From Bacteroidota bacterium (GTDB lineage: Bacteria; Bacteroidota; Bacteroidia; Chitinophagales; Chitinophagaceae), in contig JAKQGX010000042.1 of NCBI GenBank assembly GCA_029573235.1, positions 51,946 through 115,945 on the forward strand: 64,000 nt of DNA, read 5' to 3'. The notes under the pieces are model-generated. The model had not been told where the DNA came from and searched no databases. It worked only from the letters and a program-made list of their open reading frames with translations. Below, in pieces: positions 17,551-28,781 of this stretch. Each line of letters opens with the position of its first letter. Positions within the stretch are counted from its first letter, which is position 1. The translations under genes were made by a program, and so were the position numbers.

Positions 17551-18462
17551 ATGGGAGACGCAGCGCTTTATCATACAACCGTGCTATTGAAAGAAGCGGT
17601 AGATGGACTCAATGTAAAAACAGATGGCGTTTACGTAGATGCCACTATGGGGGGCGGAGGGCATAGTAGAGAGATCTTATCAAGGTTGGGGAAAAATGGA
17701 AAATTGATAGCCTTTGACCAGGACGAAGATGCATGGAGAAACAAGCCGGAAGATAACCGACTAATAGCCGTTCCGGAAAATTTCAGGTACCTAAAACAGT
17801 TTCTGAAACTACACAAAGTGCCGCAGGTTGATGGCATCTTGGCAGACCTTGGTGTTAGCTCGTACCAATTCGATAAAGCGGAGAGGGGTTTCTCTACACG
17901 CTTTGAAGGAAAGTTGGACATGAGAATGGACAAGCGCACTACCACTACTGCCGAAAGTATCTTACGAGAATACAATGAGCAGCAATTGCACAAAATGTTT
18001 GAACTAAATGGAGAAGTGCGAAATGCACGACAATTAGCCAAACATATTTTTCAAAATAGAAACAAGGGTGGATTGAATAGCATTGAAGCCTTTAAAGCCA
18101 TGATAGAACCGGTGGTGAAAGGGTTGCCCAACAAATATTGGGCACAAGTATTTCAAGCACTGCGAATTGAAGTCAATGATGAGTTGGGTGCTTTGAAAGA
18201 TTTTTTGAAACAAACAGCACCTTGTCTGAAGCCGGGAGGACGACTCAGTATTATCACTTTCCATTCGCTGGAAGACAGGCTGGTAAAGCAATATATCAAG
18301 CAGGGCGGATGGGAAGAAGAAGCAACAGACATCTTTGGAAGGAAACTTTCGGAATGGTCGCTCAAGGCAATTAACAACAAACCCATTGAACCTACCCCTG
18401 AAGAACTAAAAGAAAACACACGAGCAAGGAGTGCTCGATTGAGAATAGCTGAAAAACAATAA
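17551..18462 (+). CDS. rsmH: 16S rRNA (cytosine1402-N4)-methyltransferase
   Basis: YVDATMGGGGHSREILSRLGKNGKLIAFDQDEDA, ILADLGVSSYQFDKAERGFSTRFEGKLDMRMD. Confidence 0.97.
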   Translation: MGDAALYHTTVLLKEAVDGLNVKTDGVYVDATMGGGGHSREILSRLGKNGKLIAFDQDEDAWRNKPEDNRLIAVPENFRYLKQFLKLHKVPQVDGILADLGVSSYQFDKAERGFSTRFEGKLDMRMDKRTTTTAESILREYNEQQLHKMFELNGEVRNARQLAKHIFQNRNKGGLNSIEAFKAMIEPVVKGLPNKYWAQVFQALRIEVNDELGALKDFLKQTAPCLKPGGRLSIITFHSLEDRLVKQYIKQGGWEEEATDIFGRKLSEWSLKAINNKPIEPTPEELKENTRARSARLRIAEKQ

Positions 18463-18858
18463 ATGCAAGACCAAGAAGCCATAACACCACCCGATGAGGC
18501 ATCCGAAATGGAGACCACTACCGATCGTGTTCGTAGCGATTGGAAAGCTATTCTGGATAAGATATCCTATAAAGGAATCGTAAATAATGTACCCTTTATT
18601 GCATTCTTGGTACTACTGGCTATTATTTATATCAACAACAACCAACGAACCATAGAAGTACAGCGAGAACTCAATAAACAAAACAGCGAACTGAAAGAAT
18701 TACGATGGAAATATATGGATATTAAATCCCGATTGGTAAATGCAGGGATGGAAACTGAAATCATCCGTAACGCTACCACCATTGGTATGAAGCCCATGAT
18801 ATTTCCCGCGTACAAAGTAGAAATAGATACTACCATCAAGAAAACGGCAAAGAATTGA
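18463..18858 (+). CDS. ftsL: FtsL-like cell division protein
   Basis: Small bitopic coiled-coil protein between rsmH and ftsI. Confidence 0.8.
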   Translation: MQDQEAITPPDEASEMETTTDRVRSDWKAILDKISYKGIVNNVPFIAFLVLLAIIYINNNQRTIEVQRELNKQNSELKELRWKYMDIKSRLVNAGMETEIIRNATTIGMKPMIFPAYKVEIDTTIKKTAKN

Positions 18859-20948
18859 AGATTAAGCAAGACATACGATTCCGTGTTTATGTAGCATTTA
18901 CTGCCATTTGCCTACTGGGCTTAGCTATTATTTTCAAAGCTGCTTGGATACAGGTAAAAGAAGGAGAGCAATTACGTGCAATGGCAAAGCAACTATTGAC
19001 ACGCAATACCGTTTTACCTGCTGAAAGAGGAAACATATATACCGAAGATGGTTATTTGCTTTGCTCATCCATACCACAGTTTGATTTGCGGGTCGATTTT
19101 TCGGTTATCGACTCCACATTGTTTTTTAAAAACGTCGATCAACTGTCAAAAGGCTTGTCTGCCGCCTTTGCCGATGCCTCTCCGGCACAATACAGAAAGC
19201 AATTGGCAGATGGGTACGCTAAAAACTTAAAATACTATTTGCTAAAAAAGAACGTCCCCTACTATCATTATCAAACAGTGCGCTCACTTCCTGTTTTCGA
19301 TAAAGGACAACGTCGTGGTGGGTTAATCGTAGAGTCGAAAACGAAACGCATCAACCCCTATGGTATGCTGGCTTATCGTACCATTGGTTTGTTTCGAGAA
19401 AATGCTCGCACTGTTGGTTTAGAATCGACCTGCGATTCAGTACTGAAAGGAGAGAATGGTCGTAGAATGGAGCGGAAATTGACCGGAGGTGTATGGATGC
19501 CGGTAGAAGGTTCCATTACAGAACCCATGAATGGAAGCGATATCGTTACCACATTAGACATCAGCATTCAAGGGGTCGCAGAGCATGCTTTACTCAATGT
19601 GTTGAAGCAGTTCAAATGCCAATACGGAACCGCCATCGTTATGGAAGTGGCTACAGGAAAGATTAGAGCAATGGTCAACCTGGGCTTACAATCTAACGGT
19701 ACTTATTGGGAAGATTATAATTATGCCATGACGCTGGCAGAGCCTGGCTCTACATTCAAATTGGCAACACTGACCGCCTTGTTAAATGATGGATACATCA
19801 ATGTAGAAGATAAGGTGGACTGCCACGGTGGGCAAAAACAATTTGCCGATCGGGTCATGCATGACTCACATCACGGGCTGGGTGTGATGCCTATAAAGGA
19901 AGCCTTTGCGCATTCATCGAATGTGGCCATGGGGTCTTTGGCATATAAACATTACGCCGGCAATCCTAAAAAATTTGTAAAACACTTAAAGGACTTACAC
20001 CTTAATACCAAAACAGGCATTGACCTATTGGGTGAAACAAAACCGTACATGATAGAGCCGGGAGAAAAAGATTGGCGTGCCACTACGTTGCCTTGGATGG
20101 CTACCGGTTATGGTATCATGATATCACCCTTGCACACCTGCATGTTGTATAATGCTGTGGCCAATAATGGTAAGATGATGAAGCCTTATCTTATCAGTGC
20201 CATCAAAGAATATGGGAAAGACGTAAAGGTGTTTAACCCCACTGTGCTGAATGAAAAAATAGCCAGTGCAGAAGCTATCAAACAACTGCAAGCCTGTACA
20301 CGTGAAGTAGCCATTTCCGGTACAGCAAAAGCAATTGCTACGCCCTACTATAACATCTCCGGTAAAACAGGTACTTCGCAGGTATCCGATAAAGGTATTC
20401 CGTATTCTGCTAAAGTGTATCAAGGTTCATTTGTAGGTTATTTTCCCTCCGAGGCGCCTCGCTATACGGTATGTGTGGTGATTCGTACACAAAAGCACGC
20501 CACTTCTTACTATGGTGGTGCATTAGCCGCACCGGTGTTTCGCATGATAGCAGATAAGATTTTTGCTAATGGCATGGGCATTTGGTCGGGACCGTTAGAT
20601 AGCCTTTCTGCTCTTAACAAAGGTGTGGTTGCTCGTCATGCTGCAACAGGTGGAACGTATCACCGCATCATGCAATCTTTAGGATTAGCTCCTGTAACGG
20701 GTATCGACAGAGCTTCGCTGGCAACAATAACAACCGACAGCAACAAAAAAACACAATACGTAAAACAATCTATTTACTACGGTATCGTACCGGACGTGAA
20801 AGGACTAGGGCTTAAAGACGCTGTTTACCTATTGGAAAATGAAGGTATGAAGGTAACTATCAATGGAAGGGGTACCATACAGCAACAGTCTATAGCACCC
20901 GGCACACGTGTCACCAAAGGACAACAAATAGTATTAGTACTGAGCTAA
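18855..20948 (+). CDS. ftsI: Penicillin-binding protein 3/FtsI with PASTA domain
   Basis: PAERGNIYTEDGYLL, AEPGSTFKLATLTALL, SSNVAMG, SGKTGTSQV, C-terminal PASTA; TTG start overlapping ftsL stop. Confidence 0.95.
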   Translation: MKIKQDIRFRVYVAFTAICLLGLAIIFKAAWIQVKEGEQLRAMAKQLLTRNTVLPAERGNIYTEDGYLLCSSIPQFDLRVDFSVIDSTLFFKNVDQLSKGLSAAFADASPAQYRKQLADGYAKNLKYYLLKKNVPYYHYQTVRSLPVFDKGQRRGGLIVESKTKRINPYGMLAYRTIGLFRENARTVGLESTCDSVLKGENGRRMERKLTGGVWMPVEGSITEPMNGSDIVTTLDISIQGVAEHALLNVLKQFKCQYGTAIVMEVATGKIRAMVNLGLQSNGTYWEDYNYAMTLAEPGSTFKLATLTALLNDGYINVEDKVDCHGGQKQFADRVMHDSHHGLGVMPIKEAFAHSSNVAMGSLAYKHYAGNPKKFVKHLKDLHLNTKTGIDLLGETKPYMIEPGEKDWRATTLPWMATGYGIMISPLHTCMLYNAVANNGKMMKPYLISAIKEYGKDVKVFNPTVLNEKIASAEAIKQLQACTREVAISGTAKAIATPYYNISGKTGTSQVSDKGIPYSAKVYQGSFVGYFPSEAPRYTVCVVIRTQKHATSYYGGALAAPVFRMIADKIFANGMGIWSGPLDSLSALNKGVVARHAATGGTYHRIMQSLGLAPVTGIDRASLATITTDSNKKTQYVKQSIYYGIVPDVKGLGLKDAVYLLENEGMKVTINGRGTIQQQSIAPGTRVTKGQQIVLVLS

Positions 20949-20955
20949 CAGAAAT

Positions 20956-22422
20956 ATGGCAACATTAAATAACATAGTATCTCAGGTGCAGCTACTGCAA
21001 ATTATCGGCAAGGAGTCGGTCGAAGTGAGCAGCCTCTGCATTGACAGTCGGAAGGCAACATCCGGCGCTATGTTTATAGCCATTAAGGGTACCGGTGTAG
21101 ATGGTCATGAGTATATTTCGGTGGCCATAGCCAATGGAGCAACTGTCATTGTTTGTGAACGTTTGCCGGAAGAACTGCATCAAGATATCACCTACATTCA
21201 AGTGGCTCAATCGGCATTGGCAGCAGGGCTGATGGCGGCAAATTTTTATGGCAATCCATCTAAGAAATTAAAAGTAGTTGGCATCACCGGCACGAATGGG
21301 AAAACCACAGTAGCTACCTTGCTGTATCAACTTTTTGAAAAGCTTCAGTATAAAGTAGGCTTAATATCCACTGTTCAAAACCATATTCACGACAAGGTAC
21401 TATCTGCTACACATACCACACCGGATGCAATTTCCATTCAAGCATTACTGGCGGCTATGTTGGATGCAGGCTGCTCCCATGTATTTATGGAAGTCAGCTC
21501 TCATGCTATTCACCAACACCGCATTGCCGGTATTCACTTTGTCGGAGGCGTATTTACCAATATTACACACGACCATTTAGACTATCACAAGACCTTTGAT
21601 GAATACATACGGGTTAAGAAATTGTTTTTTGATCATCTTCCTGCAAAAGCATTTGCGCTGACCAATATAGATGATAAACGAGGTGCTGTAATGTTGCAAA
21701 ACACAATCGCTGCCAAGCATACGTATAGCCTTCGCACACCGGCTTCTATAAAAGGGAAGGTGTTGGAGAACCATCTTTCCGGATTGATAATGATGGTCGA
21801 TCATCAGGAAACACATTTTAGAATGATAGGCACCTTTAATGCCTACAACCTGTTGGCCGTATATGGCGTGGCTACTTTATTGGGAGAAGACAAGATGGAA
21901 GTGCTTGCCGCTTTAAGCAATTTACAAGGCGCTCCCGGTCGTTTTGAAACCCTTACTTCTGTACAAGAAAAAATCATTGCCATTGTAGATTATGCACACA
22001 CACCCGATGCCCTGATAAATGTATTGGCGACCATTAACCAATTGCGAGTGGACGGACAGCAACTGATAACAGTAGTAGGCTGTGGGGGCGATAGAGATGT
22101 GGCGAAACGCCCTGTGATGGCAGAGGTTGCAGCAGAGCATAGCGACAAAGTTATTCTTACCTCTGATAATCCGCGTAGTGAAGACCCAGAAGAAATATTG
22201 AATCAAATGGAAGCCGGTCTTAGCCTTACTCAAAAGCGAAAAGTACTACGTATAACTGATCGAAGGGAAGCATTGAAAACAGCCTGTGCTTTGGCACAAG
22301 CCAACGACATATTGCTTATTGCCGGAAAGGGGCATGAAACCTATCAAGAGATAAATGGAGTCAAACATCATTTTGATGATAGAGAAACCATTCGTGAATT
22401 TTTTGAACTATTAAATAGATAA
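20956..22422 (+). CDS. murE: UDP-MurNAc-L-Ala-D-Glu:meso-DAP ligase
   Basis: [26 protein letters not shown](E) motif typical of meso-DAP-type Mur[10 protein letters not shown]. Confidence 0.96.
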   Translation: MATLNNIVSQVQLLQIIGKESVEVSSLCIDSRKATSGAMFIAIKGTGVDGHEYISVAIANGATVIVCERLPEELHQDITYIQVAQSALAAGLMAANFYGNPSKKLKVVGITGTNGKTTVATLLYQLFEKLQYKVGLISTVQNHIHDKVLSATHTTPDAISIQALLAAMLDAGCSHVFMEVSSHAIHQHRIAGIHFVGGVFTNITHDHLDYHKTFDEYIRVKKLFFDHLPAKAFALTNIDDKRGAVMLQNTIAAKHTYSLRTPASIKGKVLENHLSGLIMMVDHQETHFRMIGTFNAYNLLAVYGVATLLGEDKMEVLAALSNLQGAPGRFETLTSVQEKIIAIVDYAHTPDALINVLATINQLRVDGQQLITVVGCGGDRDVAKRPVMAEVAAEHSDKVILTSDNPRSEDPEEILNQMEAGLSLTQKRKVLRITDRREALKTACALAQANDILLIAGKGHETYQEINGVKHHFDDRETIREFFELLNR

Positions 22423-22445
22423 CCACCCAAACGATACGCTACCTT

Positions 22446-23723
22446 ATGCTTTACTACCTGTTTACATATTTGCGTCAACATTTCGGCTTATTCGGAGCGG
22501 GTGTATTTTATTATATCACTTTCCGCACAGCGCTTGCCATCATTTTATCCTTGTTGATAACTACAGTGCTGGGCAAACGATTGATCAATTATTTGCATCG
22601 TAAACAAATTGGCGAAACGGTGCGCGACTTAGGCTTGGCAGGCGAACAACAAAAGAAGGGAACACCAACAATGGGTGGGCTTATCATTATTGCCGCCATA
22701 TTAATACCTACGTTGTTGTTTGCTAGGGTGGGCAATGTATATATCGTACTCATGTTGGTCAGTACCGTATGGTTAGGACTTATCGGTTTTTTGGATGATT
22801 ACATTAAAGTCTTCAAAAAAAATAAAGAAGGACTTGCCGGCAGGTTCAAAATATTGGGACAAGTAGGGCTGGGAATCATCATCGGGTTGACAATGTATTA
22901 TAACGGCCATGTGGTAACCAGCCGCGAAGTAGTGCCCCATGTGCCTACCTTGTATAATGCCACCGAAGAAATAGTATCAAAGCCATTCATACGAAAAGAT
23001 GAAAAAGGAATAGAACGCGAATATGTGCAAATACGCTCTTCCACTACTACCATTCCCTTTGTGAAATCACATGAGATGAGCTATGCTGCCATTGCTGCAT
23101 TTTTTACCAAAGACATACAAACCTTACAATGGCTCACACCGTTGATTTATGTATTGTTTACCATATTCATCATTACAGCCGTATCCAATGGTGCCAATAT
23201 TACAGATGGTATAGACGGGTTAGCAACGGGTACTTCTGCCATTATTGGAGTGTGTTTGGGTGTGTTTGCATATGTATCGGGCAACTACATCTTTGCAGAC
23301 TACCTCGGCATCATGAACATTCCCAACCTCGGTGAGTTGTCCATTTTTATAGGTGCTTTTGTAGGTGCTTGTGTAGGCTTCCTTTGGTACAATGCATATC
23401 CTGCACAGGTCTTTATGGGCGATACCGGTAGTCTGGCTATTGGCGGTATCATTGCTTCGTTGGCTTTGGTGATGCGCAAAGAACTGCTTATCCCTATCAT
23501 GTGTGGTATCTTCTTAGTAGAAAACCTATCGGTAATGATACAGGTAGCTTACTTCAAGCATACCAAGAAAAAATACGGTGAAGGAAGACGCATCTTCTTA
23601 ATGTCGCCTTTGCACCACCATTATCAAAAGAAAGGATACCATGAAAGCAAGATTGTAACCCGTTTTTGGATTATCGGAATCATTTTGGCCATACTGAGTA
23701 TTGTAACCTTAAAACTGCGCTAG
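22446..23723 (+). CDS. mraY: Phospho-MurNAc-pentapeptide transferase
   Basis: [51 protein letters not shown]. Confidence 0.97.
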   Translation: MLYYLFTYLRQHFGLFGAGVFYYITFRTALAIILSLLITTVLGKRLINYLHRKQIGETVRDLGLAGEQQKKGTPTMGGLIIIAAILIPTLLFARVGNVYIVLMLVSTVWLGLIGFLDDYIKVFKKNKEGLAGRFKILGQVGLGIIIGLTMYYNGHVVTSREVVPHVPTLYNATEEIVSKPFIRKDEKGIEREYVQIRSSTTTIPFVKSHEMSYAAIAAFFTKDIQTLQWLTPLIYVLFTIFIITAVSNGANITDGIDGLATGTSAIIGVCLGVFAYVSGNYIFADYLGIMNIPNLGELSIFIGAFVGACVGFLWYNAYPAQVFMGDTGSLAIGGIIASLALVMRKELLIPIMCGIFLVENLSVMIQVAYFKHTKKKYGEGRRIFLMSPLHHHYQKKGYHESKIVTRFWIIGIILAILSIVTLKLR

Positions 23724-23725
23724 TT

Positions 23726-25081
23726 GTGAAGAAAAAAAACAAATACCTCGTGATATTAGGTGCTGCTGAAAGCGGTATTGGCGCCGCTTTGCTGGGAAAA
23801 CAGCAAGGCTGGGAGGTATTTGTGAGTGATAATGGAACGATAGCAGAGAAGTATAAAGAAACCTTGCAGCGTGCGTACATACCTTTTGAAGAAGGTGGGC
23901 ACACGATCGATAAAATACTAATGGCAGACTGCGTTGTGAAAAGCCCTGGCATACCGGATAAAGTAGCGATAGTTAAAAAAATTCGTGAGGCGAAGATTGA
24001 AATATGTAGTGAAATTGAATTTGGCTTTCGCTATAAAGGTGCCGGAAAAATAATTGCCATCACCGGCAGTAATGGTAAGAGCACTACTACCAAACTTACC
24101 TTCCACATCTTGAAAGAATCGGGAATGGATGTGGCAATGGTAGGGAATATCGGCTACAGCTTTGCTCGACAAATTGCAGAGAACCCGGTGGAGTGGTACG
24201 TGATGGAAATAAGTAGCTTTCAGTTGGATGACACACACATGTTTCGACCGGACGTTGCGGTATTGCTCAATATTACCCCTGATCATTTAGATCGATACAA
24301 CTACGAATTCGAAAATTATATCGCTTCAAAATTCAAGATAACAGCACAGCAAACACAATCTGATTACTTTATTGTAAACATGGATGATGCTGTTATTGAG
24401 AAGTATATGAAGACCCATTCTTTACAACCTAAAACATTATTTATTACAATGAATGAACTGCCAAAAGGAAAGGACGGCGCACAAATTCAAGGAGAGGATT
24501 TGCAAATTAATTATGAAGGAGAATCTATCGACATGTCGATACATGATTTGTCGGTAAAGGGAAAACACAATCAGTACAACGGTATGGCAGCAGGTATTTC
24601 GGCAAGAATAGCCGGTATCAGAAAAGAAAAAATTCGCGAAAGCTTCACCACGTTCGAAGGATTGGAACATCGGTTGGAGTATGTAGCTACTATCAAGGGT
24701 ATTGATTTTATTAACGACAGTAAAGCAACCAATGTCAACTCAGTGTGGTTTGCATTGGAGAGTATGCGCAAGCCCACCATCCTTATTCTTGGTGGCGTGG
24801 ACAAGGGCAATGACTATACAGAGATTGACGAACTCGTTAGAGAAAAGGTAAAAGCTATTGTATGTATGGGTGTGGATAATACCCCTATTCATCAGTATTT
24901 CGATGGCATTGTTAGCACTATTGTTGATACAGATAGCGCTACAGCCGCAGTAAAAGCAGCATACGCTTTAGCAGAAAGTGGAGATGCTGTATTGCTATCT
25001 CCGGCATGTGCCAGCTTTGATCTTTTCCGAAACTATGAAGACAGAGGCAGACAATTTAAAACAGCAGTAAGAGAACTGTAA
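23726..25081 (+). CDS. murD: UDP-MurNAc-L-Ala:D-Glu ligase
   Basis: AITGSNGKSTTTKL, NDSKATNVNSVWFALES; GTG at 23726 preferred to ORF-track start at 23666, which lies inside mraY. Confidence 0.95.
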   Translation: MKKKNKYLVILGAAESGIGAALLGKQQGWEVFVSDNGTIAEKYKETLQRAYIPFEEGGHTIDKILMADCVVKSPGIPDKVAIVKKIREAKIEICSEIEFGFRYKGAGKIIAITGSNGKSTTTKLTFHILKESGMDVAMVGNIGYSFARQIAENPVEWYVMEISSFQLDDTHMFRPDVAVLLNITPDHLDRYNYEFENYIASKFKITAQQTQSDYFIVNMDDAVIEKYMKTHSLQPKTLFITMNELPKGKDGAQIQGEDLQINYEGESIDMSIHDLSVKGKHNQYNGMAAGISARIAGIRKEKIRESFTTFEGLEHRLEYVATIKGIDFINDSKATNVNSVWFALESMRKPTILILGGVDKGNDYTEIDELVREKVKAIVCMGVDNTPIHQYFDGIVSTIVDTDSATAAVKAAYALAESGDAVLLSPACASFDLFRNYEDRGRQFKTAVREL

Positions 25082-25090
25082 CGAAAGTAT

Positions 25091-26302
25091 ATGTGGGCGA
25101 TTAAGAAAAACATAAAAGGAGACAGTGTATTATGGACGGTAGTAGTCATACTCTCGTTAGTGAGTCTAATGGCGGTATATAGCTCTACTTTTTCGCTGGC
25201 GTATCGCTCTGAAAAGAATGCCCTTCATTTTTTAGTAAAGCAATGGATGGTATTGATAATGGGCTTGGCGATTATCTATTTTGTACATAAGATTAATTAC
25301 CGAAAATTTGCCGGAGTTGCCGTATTGCTTTATATCATCAGTATTCCATTGTTGCTATACACGCTGTTTTTTGGCACCACGCTCAATGAAGGTTCTCGCT
25401 GGATAAAACTACCGGTTATCAACCTGACTTTTCAAACCTCCGACATGGCAAAGTTGGCCTTGTTCATGTTCTTAGCACGCTTACTCAGCACCAAGCAACA
25501 CGTCATACAGCAATTCAACAAAGGCTTTTTGAAGGTGCTATTTCCTGTAATCCTTACATGCATTTTGATTGCACCTGCCAACCTATCTACAGCACTCATG
25601 CTGGGATTCACCTGTTGTATTTTATTTTTTATTGGAAGGGTACAAGTAAAACATATCTTGTTTTTAGCCTTGATGGGAATACTGAGTATTGGCGCTATAT
25701 ATACGTTTTCAAAAATCACAGGAAAAGGTAGAGCCGCTACTTGGGAAAAACGCGTGAATAGTTTTTTAGGAGACGAGCAAAAATCTCCGGAGGATAAAAG
25801 AGACGATGAGTTTCAAATTACACAAGCCAAAATTGCTATTGCCAGTGGTGGCTTAATTGGGCAAGGTCCGGGAAATAGTGAGGCGAAAGACTACTTGCCA
25901 CATGGTTACTCCGACTTTATCTACGCTAATATTATTGCAGAGTACGGGTTAGTTGGCGGCGCGGCAATGGTGTTTTTGTACTTGCTTTTCTTATGGCGAA
26001 GTATCCTCATTTTTAAACGATGTCCCTATGCCTTCGGCGCCTTTTTAGCCGTTGGATTGAGCATCACTTTGGTCTTTCAAGCCATGCTTAATATGGCGGT
26101 GAATGTACACCTGGTACCGGTTACAGGCCTTACGTTGCCCTTGGTGAGCATGGGTGGTTCCTCTATTTGGTTCACCAGTTTTGCCATTGGCATCATCCTC
26201 AGCGTGAGTCGTTTTGTAGATGAAGAAATGGAATCACCTAAAAAGAAAACTGCTAGAATAAATACTGATAAAAACAACCAATCCGGATTAGCTCCGGCAT
26301 AA
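25091..26302 (+). CDS. ftsW: FtsW/RodA-type SEDS glycosyltransferase
   Basis: GSRWIKLPVINLTFQTSDMAKLALFMFLA, FIYANIIAEYGLVGG, LPLVSMGGSS; dcw context. Confidence 0.95.
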   Translation: MWAIKKNIKGDSVLWTVVVILSLVSLMAVYSSTFSLAYRSEKNALHFLVKQWMVLIMGLAIIYFVHKINYRKFAGVAVLLYIISIPLLLYTLFFGTTLNEGSRWIKLPVINLTFQTSDMAKLALFMFLARLLSTKQHVIQQFNKGFLKVLFPVILTCILIAPANLSTALMLGFTCCILFFIGRVQVKHILFLALMGILSIGAIYTFSKITGKGRAATWEKRVNSFLGDEQKSPEDKRDDEFQITQAKIAIASGGLIGQGPGNSEAKDYLPHGYSDFIYANIIAEYGLVGGAAMVFLYLLFLWRSILIFKRCPYAFGAFLAVGLSITLVFQAMLNMAVNVHLVPVTGLTLPLVSMGGSSIWFTSFAIGIILSVSRFVDEEMESPKKKTARINTDKNNQSGLAPA

Positions 26303-26315
26303 CGCACATAATTGT

Positions 26316-27419
26316 ATGAAACCATTACGCATAATCATAGCAGGCGGAGGTACGGGAGGACACATCTTCCCGGCAGTAGCTATTGGTCATGCGTTGCGTG
26401 CCAAGAGACCCGACACAAAGTTGCTTTTCGTTGGGGCAAAGGGCAAAATGGAAATGACCAAAGTACCCTTAGAAGGATTTGATATTGTAGGCTTGGATAT
26501 TGCCGGGTTCAATAGAAGCAACTTGTGGAAGAATATATTCCTTCCCATCAAGATGTTGAAGAGTTACTTGGCTGCTCGTAAAATTCTCCGCGACTTCTAT
26601 CCGGATGTAGTAGTGGGTGTGGGGGGGTATGCCAGTTTCCCCATGCTGCAGGCAGCACAACAAAAAGGTATTCCCACCTTGATTCAAGAACAAAACTCCT
26701 TTGCCGGAAAGACCAATAAAATATTAGGAAGAAAAGCCAAAGCTATCTGTGTGGCGTATGATAATATGGAACGGTTTTTCCCGAAAGAAAATATTCTTAC
26801 CACCGGTAACCCGGTACGCAAGAGCATTTCGCAAAGTGCCGTTACACGACAACAAGCGGTAGCATGGCTGGGCTTGCATCCTTCGAAGAAGACCCTATTA
26901 GTCATCGGTGGCAGCCTAGGTGCGAAAGCGGTGAATGAGGCTATTGGTAAACATTTACAAGAAATAATGAGTTGGGGTGTGCAGCTATTATGGCAAACCG
27001 GTACGCCGTATTATCAAGAAGCATTACAACTTGCAACACCCTATCAAGACAAAGTGAAAGTGATGGAATTTATACGTGAGATGGACTATGCCTATACTGT
27101 TTCGGATATAGTAGTTTCTCGTGCCGGTGCTCTTTCGATTGCTGAATTGTGTATAGTGGCAAAGCCGGTAGTTTTTGTTCCTTTTCCTTTTGCAGCAGAA
27201 GATCATCAAACAAGTAATGCACAAGCATTGGTAGATAAAGGTGCTGCCCTGATGGTAAGAAACGATAGGGTGATGGAGCAATTAGTACCAACACTGAAAG
27301 CCTTGTTGGAGAACGAAGCACAACAAACAACCATGCAACAACAATTACAAAAACTGGCTGTAACGAATGCCGATAGCATCATTGCAGATAAAATAATAGA
27401 CATCGCACAACATTCATAA
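26316..27419 (+). CDS. murG: UDP-GlcNAc:lipid I GlcNAc transferase
   Basis: IIAGGGTGGHIFPAVAIGHAL, IQEQNSFAGKTNKIL, VSRAGALSIAEL. Confidence 0.97.
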   Translation: MKPLRIIIAGGGTGGHIFPAVAIGHALRAKRPDTKLLFVGAKGKMEMTKVPLEGFDIVGLDIAGFNRSNLWKNIFLPIKMLKSYLAARKILRDFYPDVVVGVGGYASFPMLQAAQQKGIPTLIQEQNSFAGKTNKILGRKAKAICVAYDNMERFFPKENILTTGNPVRKSISQSAVTRQQAVAWLGLHPSKKTLLVIGGSLGAKAVNEAIGKHLQEIMSWGVQLLWQTGTPYYQEALQLATPYQDKVKVMEFIREMDYAYTVSDIVVSRAGALSIAELCIVAKPVVFVPFPFAAEDHQTSNAQALVDKGAALMVRNDRVMEQLVPTLKALLENEAQQTTMQQQLQKLAVTNADSIIADKIIDIAQHS

Positions 27420-28781
27420 ATGACGACGCTGCAACACATACGAAACGTTTACTTCATTGGAATTGGAGGGATAGGCATGAGTGCCCTTGCCCGCTATTTC
27501 AAAGAACAAGGGACCGTCGTAAGCGGATATGATAAAACCGAAACAGAATTGACCCAACAATTACAAAAGGAGGGTATCGCTATTCACTTCGAAGACAATA
27601 TTAATTTGCTGGATAAGCAAGCTATGCTTGTTGTGTACACACCGGCCATACCGAGTCATCATACCGAGTTGAATTGGTACAGGGATAATGGCTATCTGGT
27701 TGTGAAGCGTAGCGATGTGTTGCAAATGATTACTGAAACCCTTTTCAGTATTACGGTTGCCGGTACACATGGGAAGACTACCATCTCAACCATGATTGCC
27801 TTTTTGCTACGCGAAACGCAGTATGGGTGCAATGCTTTTTTGGGTGGTATCTCTGTAAATTATAAAAGCAACTATTGGGGTGATAAGGGAAATACAGCCG
27901 TAGTAGAAGCAGATGAATATGATAGAAGTTTCTTGAAGCTGCAACCGGATATTGCTGTGCTCACCTCCATGGATCCCGACCATCTGGACATATATGGCAC
28001 CGTAGCAGAAATGGAGCGTGCCTTTATACAATACACTCAAAATATAAAACAGGGTGGTACACTACTCGTAAAACATGGCTTGCACCAACGACACGGATTA
28101 GCCGCCAGTCGTGTGCTTACCTACAGTCTTCAAAACGACTCTGCTGATGCTTATGCCGCTCATATTACTCAGCACAAGGGAAGCTATTTGTTTGACTACT
28201 TCAGTGCATCAACGGTCATTCAGCAAATAGAACTGAACGTGGGTGGGATGCACAATATTGAAAACATGGTGGTAGCCATTACCGTAGCATTGCAATTGGG
28301 AATTACACCGGAGGACATTAAGAGAGCCATCCCTTTATTTAAAGGAGTAAAAAGAAGATTTGAGTACATCGTGAGAAAGGAAGATTGTGTTTACATTGAT
28401 GACTATGCCCATCATCCGGAGGAGTTGGCAGCCTTAATAAGCAGTGCGAAGCGCCTCTTCCCTGACAGGAAATGTGTGGTGGCCTTCCAACCCCATTTGT
28501 TCACCCGCACCCGCGACCTTGCTGAAGGGTTTGCACATAGTTTGGATGCTGCCGATGAGGTGTTGTTGTTGGATATCTACCCCGCACGGGAGCTGCCAAT
28601 AGAAGGCGTTACATCCAAAATGATAACCGATAAAATGAATAATCCGGTGCATGCGATTCTTTCGAAACAAGCTTTGTTGGAGTATGTAAAAGTCGCACCG
28701 TTACAGCTTTTCATTACTGCAGGAGCCGGTGATATTGATAAGTTAGTGAACCCCATTAAAACAATATTAGACTCGAAATAA
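27420..28781 (+). CDS. murC: UDP-MurNAc:L-Ala ligase
   Basis: VYFIGIGGIGMSALARYF, GTHGKTTISTMIA, DDYAHHPEEL. Confidence 0.97.
   Translation: MTTLQHIRNVYFIGIGGIGMSALARYFKEQGTVVSGYDKTETELTQQLQKEGIAIHFEDNINLLDKQAMLVVYTPAIPSHHTELNWYRDNGYLVVKRSDVLQMITETLFSITVAGTHGKTTISTMIAFLLRETQYGCNAFLGGISVNYKSNYWGDKGNTAVVEADEYDRSFLKLQPDIAVLTSMDPDHLDIYGTVAEMERAFIQYTQNIKQGGTLLVKHGLHQRHGLAASRVLTYSLQNDSADAYAAHITQHKGSYLFDYFSASTVIQQIELNVGGMHNIENMVVAITVALQLGITPEDIKRAIPLFKGVKRRFEYIVRKEDCVYIDDYAHHPEELAALISSAKRLFPDRKCVVAFQPHLFTRTRDLAEGFAHSLDAADEVLLLDIYPARELPIEGVTSKMITDKMNNPVHAILSKQALLEYVKVAPLQLFITAGAGDIDKLVNPIKTILDSK

Noticed and set aside
17631-18041. Antisense ORFs inside dcw genes (also 18034-18291, 18153-18518, 23680-23952, 24437-24810, 27807-28040, 31581-31832)
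   Set aside because: Opposite highly conserved mur/fts genes; translations lack recognisable features.
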